Assembly: GCA_963781785.1 (NCBI GenBank) | Contig: CAWAHD010000002.1 | Span: 2,852,001 to 2,916,000, forward strand | Direction of reading: 5' to 3' | Origin: CAWAHD01 sp963781785 | GTDB lineage: Bacteria; Planctomycetota; Planctomycetia; Isosphaerales; Isosphaeraceae | Length of the DNA stretch: 64,000 nucleotides | Part shown: one piece after another, positions 41,133 to 51,521 of the stretch | Position numbering within the stretch: the first letter of the stretch is position 1 | How the letters are laid out: each line of letters opens with the position of its first letter | Translations under genes and position numbers: made by a program | The notes under the pieces: model-generated | Databases searched by the model: none | What the model was told of the DNA's origin: nothing | The model's input: only the letters and a program-made list of their open reading frames with translations

Positions 41133-43717
41133 CTACTCTCCTCGCCTCGGACGGGCGCCTCTCGAGGGTTCCGCTCGGAACGGGTCTTCGGGCCAGGCAT
41201 GCTTGGGATACCTTCGCCGCAGGTCTTTTCGGACCTGGTGATACGTGGTCGACCAGAAGCTGTGCAAGTCGTCCGTGATCTGGACCGGCCGGTTGTTCGG
41301 GCCCAGCAAGTGGAGCAACACGGCCACGCGGCCGCGGGCGACACGAGGCGTCTCGGTCCATCCGAACAGCTCCTGGAGCCTTGCCGCCAGGATCGGCGGC
41401 CGCCCTGCTTCATAAGCCAGGCGGACGCGACGTCCGCTGGGAATCACGATCGCCTGGGGTGCACTCTCGTCGAGCTCGCGCAACTGGACCGGAGTGAGAC
41501 GCCCCTGGAGAAACGGCACGAAATCGGTTGCCGCAACCTGGTCGACAGACGATTTTCCCTGGCAGACCGACTCGATCAATTCCGCCAGCAGGTCATCGTT
41601 GAACTCGGGCCAGCTCGATTCCGGCAGAGCTTTCGCGACGAGATCCAATCGCGCCAGCCAGAGTGCGGCGGACGGGTTGTTTCGAATCAGGCCGGCCGCC
41701 TTTGGCTTGAGGGCCTGCGCCAGGACGAGGGAAGCCGTGGCGGACGCGGCGGCGGGCTCGCTGTGCTCGCGGAGCAGAAGGTCGCGGTACCAGAGCCGGC
41801 TCGTGCTCTCGACACGCGCGAGCGAATCGTCGTAGCGAGCCAGCCGCTCGCGGCGGATCTGGCCGGGAAAGTACTCATCAAGCCATTCGAGCCGGACGGT
41901 GCTGGCGAGGCTGACCTGGACCTCGAGCACGCCGGTGCGGCGATCTTCGCGCGCGTCGAGGGCAAGGAACAGCTCGGCATCTCCCACGACCGATTCCGGG
42001 GCAAGCCGGACTCCGCGGCCGCCGACCATCACGCCGGTCCGGTCCGATCCGCGGCGTCTGACAACGCGATCGGGATACGCCAGGAGCAGCCATCGGAGCA
42101 TGGCCTCGTCGTCGTGGGAATGGCTGCCGGGGTGAGCACCTGTACGCGGCCCGCGGCGCTGGCGGCCGAGCAGGTCGTCGCGAACCAGTGCGACCTGGCG
42201 CGCGGCGGCCGGATCGATGCCCCGGGACCGCAGCGAGGAAGCAAACCGCGCCGCCTCGGCCTCGGCGAGCAAGTCGAGCCGGTCGAGGATATCCGACAGG
42301 CCGCTCGCCGGCCGCCGCCCCGGCCGGTCTCGGCCGGTCAGAGCGGAGCCCGCGCGCGCCGGATGTCTTTCTCCGACAGGAGCGCGGCGATTGCCGCGCC
42401 GTCGTCAGCTCGACCATCGTCCCGGGCGGCAATCAGCAACCGTGCCAGCCGCGGATGCACGGGGAGGTCGAGCATCGCCCGGCCCAGCGGCGTGATGCGC
42501 GGCGGGTCGCCGGCCAGTCCACCGAGTAACAAGAGGAGCTGGCCGGCGGCGGTCAACCGGTCCGGGGCAGGGGGGTCGAACCAGCCGAACCGCGCAGGGT
42601 CGGAAACCCCCCAGGCGTAGAGGGTCAGCACCGTCGCCGAGAGGTCGACGCGGTGAATCTCGGGTTGTTCAAACGCGGGCCGCGCCCGGTGGTCGCGTTC
42701 CGACCAGAGCCGGACGCACACGCCCGGTCCGGTTCGACCCGCACGGCCGGCGCGCTGGTCGGCCGCGGCTCGGCTGATCCGCACCAGCTCCCAGCGGTCG
42801 ACGCCGCGCTGCCCATCGTAGCGGACAATTCGAGCCAGACCGCTGTCAATCACGCAGGTCACGCCGTCGATCGTCAGCGACGTCTCCGCCACATTGGTGC
42901 TCAAGATGATCTTGCGGCGGTCGCTGGGCCGAATCGCCCGGTCCTGTTCCTCGGCCGGCAAGGAACCGTGTAACGGCAGAACCAGGGCACCCATCCCGGC
43001 GGCCGCCGGCTCCAGCCGTCTGGCCACCCGGCGGATCTCAGCGAGGCCCGGCAGAAAAACGAGAAAATGACCCGAGCCGCCCGGAGCTGACAGCCACTCC
43101 TGGATGACCGGAACGATGGTCTCGGGACTCGCCGGCCGATCCGCCGGCCGGTACTGGATTGAGACCTCATGAGCCCTTCCCTCGACACGAACGATCGGGC
43201 AGTCATTCAAAAAATGGGCGACCGGAGCGGCGTCGAGAGTCGCCGACATCGCGACCAGGATCAGGTCAGGGCGAACTTCCTGCCTGATTTCGCGCAGAAG
43301 TGCCAGCGCCAGATCGCCATGCAGGCTGCGCTCGTGGAGCTCGTCAATCACGACGGCTCCGACGTTGTCGAGAAAGGGATCGGCCAGGAGCTGCCGGGTC
43401 AAGATCCCCTCGGTGAGAAACCTCAGGCGGGTCTGCGACGAGAACCGGCGCTCGAACCGGATTTGATAGCCGACCTCCTCGCCAAGTCTCCAGCCCTGTT
43501 CCTCGGCGATTCGCGCGGCGGCGGCCCGCGCCGCCACGCGCCGCGGCTCGAGCACGATCACGGCCGGATGATCGGCCGAGAGGAGACCCGACCGGAGAAT
43601 TGCCGGCGGCACCCGCGTGGTCTTGCCCGAACCCGGCGGCGCGACCAGGACGAGCGAACCCGGAGTAAGCTGCTCGATGATCCGGTTCAGGCTGGCGTCG
43701 ATCGGAAGCTCGGTCAT
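41133..43717 (-). CDS. hrpB: ATP-dependent helicase HrpB (one frameshift)
   Basis: About 860 residues across two frames, near the normal HrpB length. The helicase core has Walker A APPGSGKTTRVP, motif Ib-like EPRRVAARAAA, DELH box VVIDELHERS, motif III MSATLD, motif V STNVAETSLTIDGV and motif VI QRAGRAGRTGPG. The C-terminal HrpB-specific part (after about 42350) ends with GPNNRPVQITDDLHSFWSTTYHQVRKDLRRRYPKH at residue blocks near 41190-41290. The break follows LLSEKDIRR; a frame shift restores ALTGRDRPGRRPASGLSD and then the HrpB domain. The start ATG 43717 (MTELPIDASL) is preferred over 43747. HrpB is a DEAH/RHA-type RNA helicase-like protein of uncertain role. Confidence 0.9.
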
Positions 43718-43847
43718 CCGCTCTGGCTTTGGTGCCTGGAAACTCAAGCCGCCGGCTTATTGTTCGGTGAACCCGGGCCGACCTCTGCCACGGGAACGAG
43801 GCGGCCGTCGACGTACCGGTAGAAGGTTCCGCTCGACTCGCGCGGGT

Positions 43848-45635
43848 TCAACTGGTGCTGCGGCGATGCGGCTTGCCGGCATAAATGACATTCGTGGCCT
43901 TGGATGGCTTGAAGCGAACGTGCCCGGCCAGCCCGATGAGCTGATTCACGCCCGGGCCGCCGATCAGAGTCGTGGTTCCGAACCAGCCATGCTCCCGGGT
44001 CGGTCCGCTGCCGCCGGTGAGATAGTTGACCAGGCTGTGGCCGCCGTCGATGGTCGTCGCCACTTGCACACTGGGATCGATGACAATGTCGTTCTTGGCC
44101 CTCCGCCCGCCAAACACGATGATCCGGTCGATGTTGCCCAGAGCGGGCATCGTCGAGTCGAGCTGGCCGTTGACCTCGACCTGGATGACGGCTCCATCGG
44201 TCGCCGATGCATCGGGGACCTGGGCGACCTCGATCTTGTTGGTTCCGCGGTCGGTGCGCGGCAGCGGCGTGATGACCAGGACCTGGTCGGGCGCCGTGCC
44301 AATCAACTGAACGGCTCCAGTATTGTACGTGCCGATGCCGACGGTGATGCTCACGGTTCCCGGGTTGCTGACCGCCGTGGGGGTGGGTGCGGTCGACGGA
44401 CCGACGGACGAGACCTGGTACTGGAAGTTGTCCGGCCCGCTATATCCCTTGTCAGCCGTGTAGGTCAACGTTCCGGTCGAGGCGTTGAAGTTGGAGACTG
44501 TGCCGTGTGCTGGCTGCGAGAGTAGCGAGTATGTCAACGTGCCTGGGGTGGCGGTATCGGGATAGCCGCTGACCCCGTTCAATTGGATCTGCTGCGACGC
44601 GTTATTGGGGACGTTGGCCGTGGTGGGATTGGCGAACGGCCGGAAGTTGATGGTCGGGCTGGCTGGGCCCCCGTAGGCGCCCACCGTGACCGTGAAGCTT
44701 TGCGAAGTTGTCGTATGATCCACGGAGTCCGTGGCCGTGACGACGATCGTCGCCGTTTGCCCTGCGAGCGCCTGGGTCGTATCGATGATCAACGTGCCGT
44801 TCGGGTTTGTGTTCGAGAGGGTCGCCGCGGTAATCGTGAGCGGATTGACCGGCTGCGTGTTCGTTTCTCCGGTGCCGGTGTTGTTCATCGTCGGGATGGC
44901 GGCCATTTGCCCGAGCGTCGCCTGGCCGGTGACCATCTGGCCGAAGACCGTGTACCCGTATCCAAGCTCCGAATTGAGCGATCCGGTATTGATGAAGAAC
45001 TGCGTATCATTGGAATCTGTGCCACCGCTGTTGGCCATGGTGAGCTGATCGGTGCCGGAAAGCGCAAGCTGCTGAAAGTTTTCGTTCGCGAACGGCGTTC
45101 CCGTCTGACCGCTGCTGCCTTGGCCCGTCAGGCTGTTCGCGCCTCCCTGAACGACAGTAAAAGCGGTCCCGCCAAAACTCTTGACGATCCGGGGGAAATA
45201 CTTGCCTGTGTCGACGTAATAATTGTCGTTGGTAAATTGGGTGATCATCTTGACCGTGTTGGTCGTCAGCCCGTTGAACAAGTCGAAGGTGAGGTTGCCG
45301 GTGAAGTCATTCGCGGAGTTTGAGGGGTCGGTGTAGGATACGCCGAGGGTCCAGAACGGCCCTTCAGCGATCGATGCAACGATGTTCGGATTGCTGGACG
45401 TGACCGTGAATGTCTGATCATCAGTCGCACCCGTGTTTGCAAGCAGGGGCAAGGTGTATCCTTGCTGGGCGGGGACGGTGAGATTCGTGATTGGTTGCAG
45501 CGAGGCGGTCAGGAGTTGGCGGTCTTCCAGGATCTCCATCTGAGGCAGCCGGCGGGACCGCCGGCTCGGTCTCGAGATCAATCCCCCGATGTGGCGTTTT
45601 CCTTGGGAGAGGGCTGCCCGAATGCGCTCCCGCAT
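43848..45635 (-). CDS. LEPR-XLL surface protein with embedded cyclophilin-type PPIase domain
   Basis: The product is 595 residues; start ATG 45635 with AGGAGG six bases upstream. A basic N-terminus and the planctomycete motif LEDRQLLT (about 36-43) precede an Ig-like strand region. A cyclophilin-type peptidyl-prolyl isomerase domain follows at about 112-250: GNLTFDLF, YFPRIVKS (Arg149), FTVVQGGAN (Gln163), NDTQFFIN and YTVFGQMVTGQ, covering the usual active-site Arg, Gln and Phe. Then come a cadherin-like unit (LTYSLLSQPAHGTVSNFN) and a C-terminal region resembling degenerate beta-roll repeats (IVFGGRRAKNDIVI, TLIGGPGVNQLIGL). Likely an exported proline isomerase anchored at the surface. Confidence 0.85.
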   Translation of the reverse strand: MRERIRAALSQGKRHIGGLISRPSRRSRRLPQMEILEDRQLLTASLQPITNLTVPAQQGYTLPLLANTGATDDQTFTVTSSNPNIVASIAEGPFWTLGVSYTDPSNSANDFTGNLTFDLFNGLTTNTVKMITQFTNDNYYVDTGKYFPRIVKSFGGTAFTVVQGGANSLTGQGSSGQTGTPFANENFQQLALSGTDQLTMANSGGTDSNDTQFFINTGSLNSELGYGYTVFGQMVTGQATLGQMAAIPTMNNTGTGETNTQPVNPLTITAATLSNTNPNGTLIIDTTQALAGQTATIVVTATDSVDHTTTSQSFTVTVGAYGGPASPTINFRPFANPTTANVPNNASQQIQLNGVSGYPDTATPGTLTYSLLSQPAHGTVSNFNASTGTLTYTADKGYSGPDNFQYQVSSVGPSTAPTPTAVSNPGTVSITVGIGTYNTGAVQLIGTAPDQVLVITPLPRTDRGTNKIEVAQVPDASATDGAVIQVEVNGQLDSTMPALGNIDRIIVFGGRRAKNDIVIDPSVQVATTIDGGHSLVNYLTGGSGPTREHGWFGTTTLIGGPGVNQLIGLAGHVRFKPSKATNVIYAGKPHRRSTS

Positions 45636-45918
45636 ACCATACCTCCTGCCACTCAATGCATCCAACCTTGCACGCACTCCTCAAGCGCTATACGCGTGCG
45701 AAACCTGGGTGTGACTCTTTCTGTATCGGTTTTGCGGGTTGTCTTGCTTGACCGCGATTTTCGGCACTCCGGGAAGGAGGTCCCACCCCAATTTCGCAGG
45801 CTGTGATAACGGGATCGTGAACGCCGCCGGTCCGTCCGGGTCGGCTGGACGTCTCGAACGGCCTTTGTGGTAAGGAGCCTGGTTCGCGCGCGGCTGGATG
45901 GTTTGAATTCAGGTCGCG

Positions 45919-46857
45919 TCAGAATTCGGAGTCGTCGATCGACTCACTCCCGTTGCGCGTGACAAGCGCCCTCAGGGCCGGCTCCGCGAGTTTCCCCCTG
46001 GGGATGAACCGGATCGTAGCGTCGGCGAACACCACGTTACATCCGTCAACATCCCCGGCGCCGAACGCCCTGGATTGGCCCTTGAAAATACCGCCGAGAG
46101 AGAGGAGCTGTGCGATGACCATACAGGGCAGGTCGATGGGCTTGGTCCAGGGGACGGGTTCGCCCGCCTCGACGACCAGGAGGGTCCGCTCCGGGCCGTC
46201 GGGGAAATCGTCGAGCCTGGTGCCTTGCCGGCCCTCGAACGCCGCTCCGTCCCCGACGAACACCTGGGAAAAAGTCATGGTCGGGTCGGCGATGATCCCC
46301 ACCGGGTCGTAGACAGGCGGCCGTCGAGGCAGGAGTTTCAGGTTCTGAGGGCTGTCCCAGGCTGCGTTTCGATCGAACTCGTCATATAGCTCCTTCTGTT
46401 CCAGGTAGGGCAGGATCAGCACCCGCCAGCTATAGAGCGGGCGGCCTTCCGGGCTGTAGACGGCCGACGGAGGAAACCGCCCGTGGTCCTGATGGTATGC
46501 CCTCAGGGCAAGGCCGATCTGTTTCAAATTGTTGCGGGCCTGTGCCACGCGCATCCCCACGCCGCAGTTGCTCGTCGTGGGCAAGAACTGCAAGAACATC
46601 GTTCCGACCGCCATGGCGATGCCCCAGGCGGCCAGATCTGATCCCCGAAGGAGGCCATTGCTGCGGCGAACCTCGCCCCTGGCCAGGATGCCCAGGAGTA
46701 ACGAGAGCAGGATCGAGGCCAGGATCACGACCGCGAGGGCGGGTTCATTCTGGCCGGCGGCCACGAGGCCCGCACCCAGGGCCAGGCCGCCCAGCAGAAA
46801 ACCGGCGACGGCCTTGAGGCTCCAGGTGGGGCTATCCGCGGTGTTCGGGGTGCCCAT
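45919..46857 (-). CDS. DUF1559-type membrane protein lacking a pilin-like N-terminus
   Basis: The product is 312 residues. Three hydrophobic segments lie at about 12-35, 38-58 and 74-92. A DUF1559 (SBP_bac_10-like) domain follows: RNNLKQIGLALRAYHQDHGRFPP, SWRVLILPYLEQKELYDEFD, WDSPQN and a C-terminal NVVFADATIRFI (the usual H-rich end is reduced). Typical planctomycete DUF1559 proteins start with a type IV pilin-like prepilin signal; here several membrane helices replace it. It lies 28 bases after the C69 peptidase gene on the same strand, so the two are probably co-transcribed. Confidence 0.8.
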   Translation of the reverse strand: MGTPNTADSPTWSLKAVAGFLLGGLALGAGLVAAGQNEPALAVVILASILLSLLLGILARGEVRRSNGLLRGSDLAAWGIAMAVGTMFLQFLPTTSNCGVGMRVAQARNNLKQIGLALRAYHQDHGRFPPSAVYSPEGRPLYSWRVLILPYLEQKELYDEFDRNAAWDSPQNLKLLPRRPPVYDPVGIIADPTMTFSQVFVGDGAAFEGRQGTRLDDFPDGPERTLLVVEAGEPVPWTKPIDLPCMVIAQLLSLGGIFKGQSRAFGAGDVDGCNVVFADATIRFIPRGKLAEPALRALVTRNGSESIDDSEF

Positions 46858-46885
46858 TGCCGCTTCACTCCGCTCCGGACCGTCC

Positions 46886-48520
46886 TCAGTGGTCGGTCTC
46901 GCTCGACTTCATCTCGACCTTGAACTGTTCAGGCCGGTCGGCAACGACTCGCTTGAGCCATTCCGGAGAGTACCCGACGCCCCTCGCTCGTCCCTGGGGG
47001 TTCTTGACATAGCCATCGATATGCTTGACCAGGATCGATTCGGCCACACCTTGCCAGTTGCGGAAGACAGCCTCGCCGGTCGAGACCGAATAATTGGTCA
47101 GGAACTCGCGCATCAATGCCGGATCCGTTGAACCCAGCTTCACGGCGGCTTCCTCGATCACCGGCTGCATCTTGAACAGATCGGCCTCGCGCCGAGCCTG
47201 CGCCGCTTGCACGTCCGGTGCGATCCGTGACCAGCGGTCATAACAGAGGTTCGACACCAGATTCGACACCCACCACGCCGAGTCCCACTCGAACTTCTTG
47301 TAGTCCCCCTTCAAATAGGGGGCGGGCAATTGCGTGATTCCGCAGTAAAACGGGGTGAAACATGACGTCGAAGCGTCATCCGGCGTGAACCAGGTCACGC
47401 CTCCCACGCCGTCCGGCATCCATTTGCGGCTCTGGCTGACGACGACGAAACCGGCCTGCTGGGTGGAAATCGGCCGCTCCCACATGTAGGTCGCGCCGTT
47501 CACCCTGAAGGGAAGATCTCGATAGCGATACGGCGTGCCGAACGGGCCCGCGTCGATCCCCTTGGTCATGTCGTAGGGCGTTCCTTCGAAGTGGTCGCGC
47601 ATCAAGGCCATCACTTCCGATACACCCAGGGGCGCGTCGGGCTTGATGAAGAGCGGGTAATCTTCGGCACCGTCTTTCCCCCGGAAAAAGGCGTCGGAAA
47701 ACTGCTGGGACGCCGCGGAGCGGCGATAGATGCTCCAGACACGGCCCGCGCATGACCGCTTCTGCGACGGGCCGATATTGGGATGATAGGCATCGCGATA
47801 ACTGAATGGCTTCTGGGAATCTGTGGAATAGAATCTCTTGTCGATCGCGAAACTGATCACGTCCGGGGAATAGAGCCAGTTCTCCGGGTCATCGAGCGGG
47901 AAGGTGGTGATCCGGCTCAGGTTGGCATGTGCGGTGATCATCCCGTCCGGAACCCGAGCGGCGACCCAGACGATCCCCTTCTGGTCGGGGCCCTTGCCGA
48001 TCAACTCCATGATCCACGCTTCATTCGGGTCGGCGATCGAGAAGGTCTCGCCGGACGATCGATAGCCGTACTCCCGAGCGAGCTCGTCGACGACCTTGAT
48101 CGCCTCGCGGGCGGTCCGGGCACGCTGGAGGGTCAGTAACATGAGGGCGTCGTAGTCGAGCATCCCCTTGCGGTCGACCAGCTCACGGCGGCCGCCCGTC
48201 GTGGTCTCACCAAGGGAAAGCTGGTGTTCATTCATCAGCCCGACGACCGAATTTGTCTTCGCCACCTGCTTGACAGGTCCGCAGAGCCGGTCATCCTCCC
48301 ACGCCCGGACCTGGATCAGTTCCCCTGCCTGATGCGTCCCGCCGGGCACATAGAGCAGCTTCGGCATGAACGGGGCGTCCGCCGAGTAGGTGACCATCAC
48401 CGAGCCGTCTTTGGACGCTCCGCGGCTGACCACGATGCTCGTGCAGGCCAGGGCGATCGAGCCCCATCCACAGACAATCGCCAGAGCCAGTGCGGCAACC
48501 GATCGACGAGGTCTCGACAT
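46886..48520 (-). CDS. C69 family dipeptidase (PepD-like), exported
   Basis: About 544 residues. The start is ATG 48520 with AAGGAG upstream. A signal peptide (SVAALALAIVCGWGSIALA) ends just before Cys26 in ACTSIVVSRGASKDGS; this Cys is the N-terminal nucleophile of the Ntn-hydrolase fold once exposed. Further family motifs are GLMNEHQLSLGETTTGGR, SIADPNEAWIMELIGKG, ANLSRITTFPLDD and WERPISTQQAGFVVVSQSR. C69/U34 enzymes hydrolyse a broad range of dipeptides. The signal peptide places it in the periplasm, where it could recycle peptides. It is the first gene of a probable two-gene unit with the DUF1559 protein. Confidence 0.9.
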   Translation of the reverse strand: MSRPRRSVAALALAIVCGWGSIALACTSIVVSRGASKDGSVMVTYSADAPFMPKLLYVPGGTHQAGELIQVRAWEDDRLCGPVKQVAKTNSVVGLMNEHQLSLGETTTGGRRELVDRKGMLDYDALMLLTLQRARTAREAIKVVDELAREYGYRSSGETFSIADPNEAWIMELIGKGPDQKGIVWVAARVPDGMITAHANLSRITTFPLDDPENWLYSPDVISFAIDKRFYSTDSQKPFSYRDAYHPNIGPSQKRSCAGRVWSIYRRSAASQQFSDAFFRGKDGAEDYPLFIKPDAPLGVSEVMALMRDHFEGTPYDMTKGIDAGPFGTPYRYRDLPFRVNGATYMWERPISTQQAGFVVVSQSRKWMPDGVGGVTWFTPDDASTSCFTPFYCGITQLPAPYLKGDYKKFEWDSAWWVSNLVSNLCYDRWSRIAPDVQAAQARREADLFKMQPVIEEAAVKLGSTDPALMREFLTNYSVSTGEAVFRNWQGVAESILVKHIDGYVKNPQGRARGVGYSPEWLKRVVADRPEQFKVEMKSSETDH

Positions 48521-48830
48521 GCGGAGTCTCCTTATGGGTTCCAGCGTCATGTTTCCCGGCGTGTTTCAGCATACCGCCTGGCCGGGCCCAGGTGAAGCGT
48601 CGGGTCATGCGATCTGCCAGCACAGGCTCGCGGCGCACGACCACCGAGCACCGTGGCAGCAATCCGGCCGACCACCCGGGACTCGCGTTCAACGAAGGTC
48701 CCAGGATCACGACATGGAAGCACGCCCACCACTCCAGTCACTGCTGGCTGGCGGCAATCGCTCAGGGTGGCATACAATCCCCTGAACACAGATCCGAGTC
48801 ATGCTGCCTTACACGCACAAGGTGTCACCC
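48521..48830. other. Gene-free stretch between divergent genes
   Basis: No supported coding frame. A TACAAT at 48773-48778 could be a -10 for the gene at 48831, but no good -35 was found. Nothing else was seen. Confidence 0.3.
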
Positions 48831-49145
48831 ATGCGATCGGCCGCCTTCCTGCCGGCATTCGCCGTGCTCGCGGCAGTCCTCGCCTTGCCGCCGGCCTCAG
48901 CCGGGTTTGGCAATGACCACGAGGCGAAAGGACCGAAGAACGCCGGAGTGTTCCCGCTCGTAGACCCGACCGCGGCTGGGGTCGATGCTCGCGCTCTACA
49001 TCGGCTGAAACAGAGGGCTGAAGAGACGGGGTCTGATGCCGTCGTCATCGTCAAGGACGGACGTCTCATCGCGGACTGGGACTTCGGAGAGTTCACGTCA
49101 ATGGTCAGCGTCCTCGTGCCCGACGACTCCGCCAGACATGATTGA
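48831..49145 (+). pseudogene. Truncated serine hydrolase (beta-lactamase/transpeptidase-like) N-terminus
   Basis: The product is 104 residues: signal peptide (FAVLAAVLALPPASAG), then DARALHRLKQRAEETGSDAVVIVKDGRLIADWDFG, the usual opening of class C beta-lactamase-like serine hydrolases. The sequence stops soon after, before the catalytic SxxK, and the following 150 bases do not restore the family. It is a fragment that cannot be catalytic. The start ATG 48831 has AAGGTG upstream. The loss may be a deletion joining this gene to the kinase region. Confidence 0.65.
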
Positions 49146-49293
49146 AAGCTCGTGAGTTGATTCATCCTCAAACACGGACATATTGGGCGGTGAATTCGAC
49201 AAATTGGTCCCCAGTTCAGTCCGGCCGTCCGTTGTCCGGAACGATAGCCGACAGGTCCCCTTTTTGATCCAGGGCCGGCGCGGAGATTCCGCG

Positions 49294-51273
49294 ATGGTGA
49301 GAACGAACCATTGGTCTCTGCGATACGGAATCGCCGTGGGGGCCATCGTCTGGTCGACGGCCTCCCTGCTTCTCGTCCCGATCATCGGCAGAAGCGGGGC
49401 GGCCATACCGTTCTTCGCGGTTTTTATCAGTGCCTGGTTCGGCGGTCTCGGGCCGGGGGTGTTCAGCATCGCGATGGGCGTCGTCATCTATCTGATCGTC
49501 CTGGTCAATCGCGGCAGCGATTTCCCGGCCTGGCAGATCCTTCAGATCGCGTTTTTCGTCGCGGGCGGGGCGATGATCACGGCACTCGTCGAGGTGCTGC
49601 ACGCCGCGCGGCGGCGGGCGCAGGCGAACGAGCGGTGGCTCTCGGCCGTGCTGTCGAGCATCGGCGACGCCGTGATTGCCACCGACGGGCAAGGGCGCGT
49701 CGCCTTTACCAATACGGTCGCCCAGTCCCTGACCGGGTGGGAGGAGGAGGAGGCGAAGGGCAAGCCCCTCCAGGACGTTTTCGCCGTCGTCTCGGAAGAC
49801 GACCGCCGGCCGGTCGAGCCCCCGGTCGCTCACGTGATCCGCGAGGGTGTTGTGGTCGGCCTGGCCAATCACGCCGCCTTGATCGCCCGCGACGGGACCG
49901 AGCGACCGATCGCCGACAGCGCCGCGCCGATCAGAGACCACGACGACAGGATCGTCGGGGTGGTCCTGGTCTTCCGGGATGTGACCGACGGCCGACGGCT
50001 CGAACAGGAGCGGGAATGTCTGCTCGCCGCCGAGCAGTTAGCCCGCTCAGAGGCCGAGTCGGCCAACCGGGCGAAGGACCGCTTCCTCGCTGTGCTCAGC
50101 CACGAGCTCCGAACCCCTTTGACTCCCGTCCTCTTCGCCGCGTCATCGCTGCTCGAAGAGCGCGATCGTTCTCTCGACCCGAGTGTCCGGTCGGTCCTGG
50201 AAATGGTCCAGCGGAACATCGAGCTGGAATCGCGACTGATCGATGACCTCCTCGACGTGTCGCGGATCGCCCGCGGCCGATTGGTCCTGGATTTGAAGAC
50301 GGTCGACGTCCACCTGGCGATCCGCGAATGCGTGGAGATCTGCCGCGACGAGACGGCCGCCGCGGGACTCAGCGTCGTACTTGATCTCGCCGCGTGCGAC
50401 CATCACGTCAGGGGGGATCGCGCGCGGCTCATGCAGGTCGTCTGGAACCTGGTCCGCAATGCGGCCCACTTCACTCCGGAGGGCGGCACGCTCTCGATCA
50501 AGACGAAGAGCGCGCCCGCCCTCGGCAACGAGCCAGGAACGGGCCCGGGCGGGCCCGGACCCGCCCATGATCTCTTCGTGGAGTTCGCCGACACGGGTAT
50601 CGGTATCGACCCCAGGAGCCACGACCGCATCTTTGAACCCTTTTATCAGGGGGACACTGACGTTCGCCGGCGGCCCCAGGGACTCGGGCTCGGGCTCGCA
50701 ATCAGCCGGTCGATCGCCGAGGCGCACGGCGGACGCCTGTCGCTGCAACGTTCCAGTCCCGGAAAAGGGTCCACCTTCCGCCTCGAACTCCATACTGTGC
50801 CCGCCGAGGCAACGACTGCGCCCGAACCGATCCCGCCGCCGTCATACCCGCCTGGCCGATCCCGGCTGAACGTCCTCCTTGTTGAGGACAACCCGGAAAC
50901 CCTGCGCTATCTCACGTTGATGCTCAAGAAGCGGAACTACAACGTTGTCCCGGTCGACCGCGTCTCGGCCGCGCTGGCCGCTGCGGCGGAAACCCAGTTC
51001 GACATCCTGATCAGCGACATCGAACTTCCCGACGGGACCGGCCTCGAGTTGATCCACGGTCTGGGCGGCGGCCGGACACTGCCCGGCATCGCCATCAGCG
51101 GATTTGGCTCCGAGGAGGACCTGCAACACAGCGCGGGGGCCGGATTCGCCGAGCATCTGACCAAGCCCATCGACCTGAACCGCCTGGAGTCCGCCATCCG
51201 GCGCGTTTTGTTTCCGCTGGCGGTCCGCCCCGGCCCGGGCGATTCGGTCTCGCCCGTCGCCAGCCCGAGCTAG
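49294..51273 (+). CDS. Hybrid sensor histidine kinase (DUF4118-like membrane, PAS, HisKA, HATPase, REC)
   Basis: The product is 659 residues; start ATG 49294 with GGAG eight bases upstream. Residues 10-100 hold several membrane helices of the KdpD-like DUF4118 type (FFAVFISAWFGGLGPGVFSI). A PAS domain (about 112-232, with TNTVAQSLTGW and VFRDVTDGRRLEQ) is followed by HisKA with the phospho-accepting His270 in SHELRTP. The ATPase has the N box VWNLVRNAAHFTP, G1 DTGIGI and G2 GLGLGLAIS. A receiver domain at the end carries Asp575 in LISDIELPDG, with the Lys in LTKPID. The kinase can thus pass phosphate to its own receiver; no separate output regulator is adjacent. Confidence 0.95.
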   Translation: MVRTNHWSLRYGIAVGAIVWSTASLLLVPIIGRSGAAIPFFAVFISAWFGGLGPGVFSIAMGVVIYLIVLVNRGSDFPAWQILQIAFFVAGGAMITALVEVLHAARRRAQANERWLSAVLSSIGDAVIATDGQGRVAFTNTVAQSLTGWEEEEAKGKPLQDVFAVVSEDDRRPVEPPVAHVIREGVVVGLANHAALIARDGTERPIADSAAPIRDHDDRIVGVVLVFRDVTDGRRLEQERECLLAAEQLARSEAESANRAKDRFLAVLSHELRTPLTPVLFAASSLLEERDRSLDPSVRSVLEMVQRNIELESRLIDDLLDVSRIARGRLVLDLKTVDVHLAIRECVEICRDETAAAGLSVVLDLAACDHHVRGDRARLMQVVWNLVRNAAHFTPEGGTLSIKTKSAPALGNEPGTGPGGPGPAHDLFVEFADTGIGIDPRSHDRIFEPFYQGDTDVRRRPQGLGLGLAISRSIAEAHGGRLSLQRSSPGKGSTFRLELHTVPAEATTAPEPIPPPSYPPGRSRLNVLLVEDNPETLRYLTLMLKKRNYNVVPVDRVSAALAAAAETQFDILISDIELPDGTGLELIHGLGGGRTLPGIAISGFGSEEDLQHSAGAGFAEHLTKPIDLNRLESAIRRVLFPLAVRPGPGDSVSPVASPS

Positions 51274-51521
51274 TGAGCCGTCAATTGAAGACAACGATCG
51301 CCGCACCAGGGGTTGTCAACGAAATTCGTCGGAACACGGGATCGGCCCTTCGGCCCGGAATTTTCTTGCATGCCGCCATCCGTTCGGTTCGAATGGAGCC
51401 ACAGGTCATCCGGAAGTGCGAGGCCGGCACGTCAGGTCAGACAGCTCACTTCCCGGAAATGGCTTCTCAATGGGCGACCCGACGTTGATCAAGTTTGCCC
51501 CGAGCGAGGGAGTTGGTCGCT

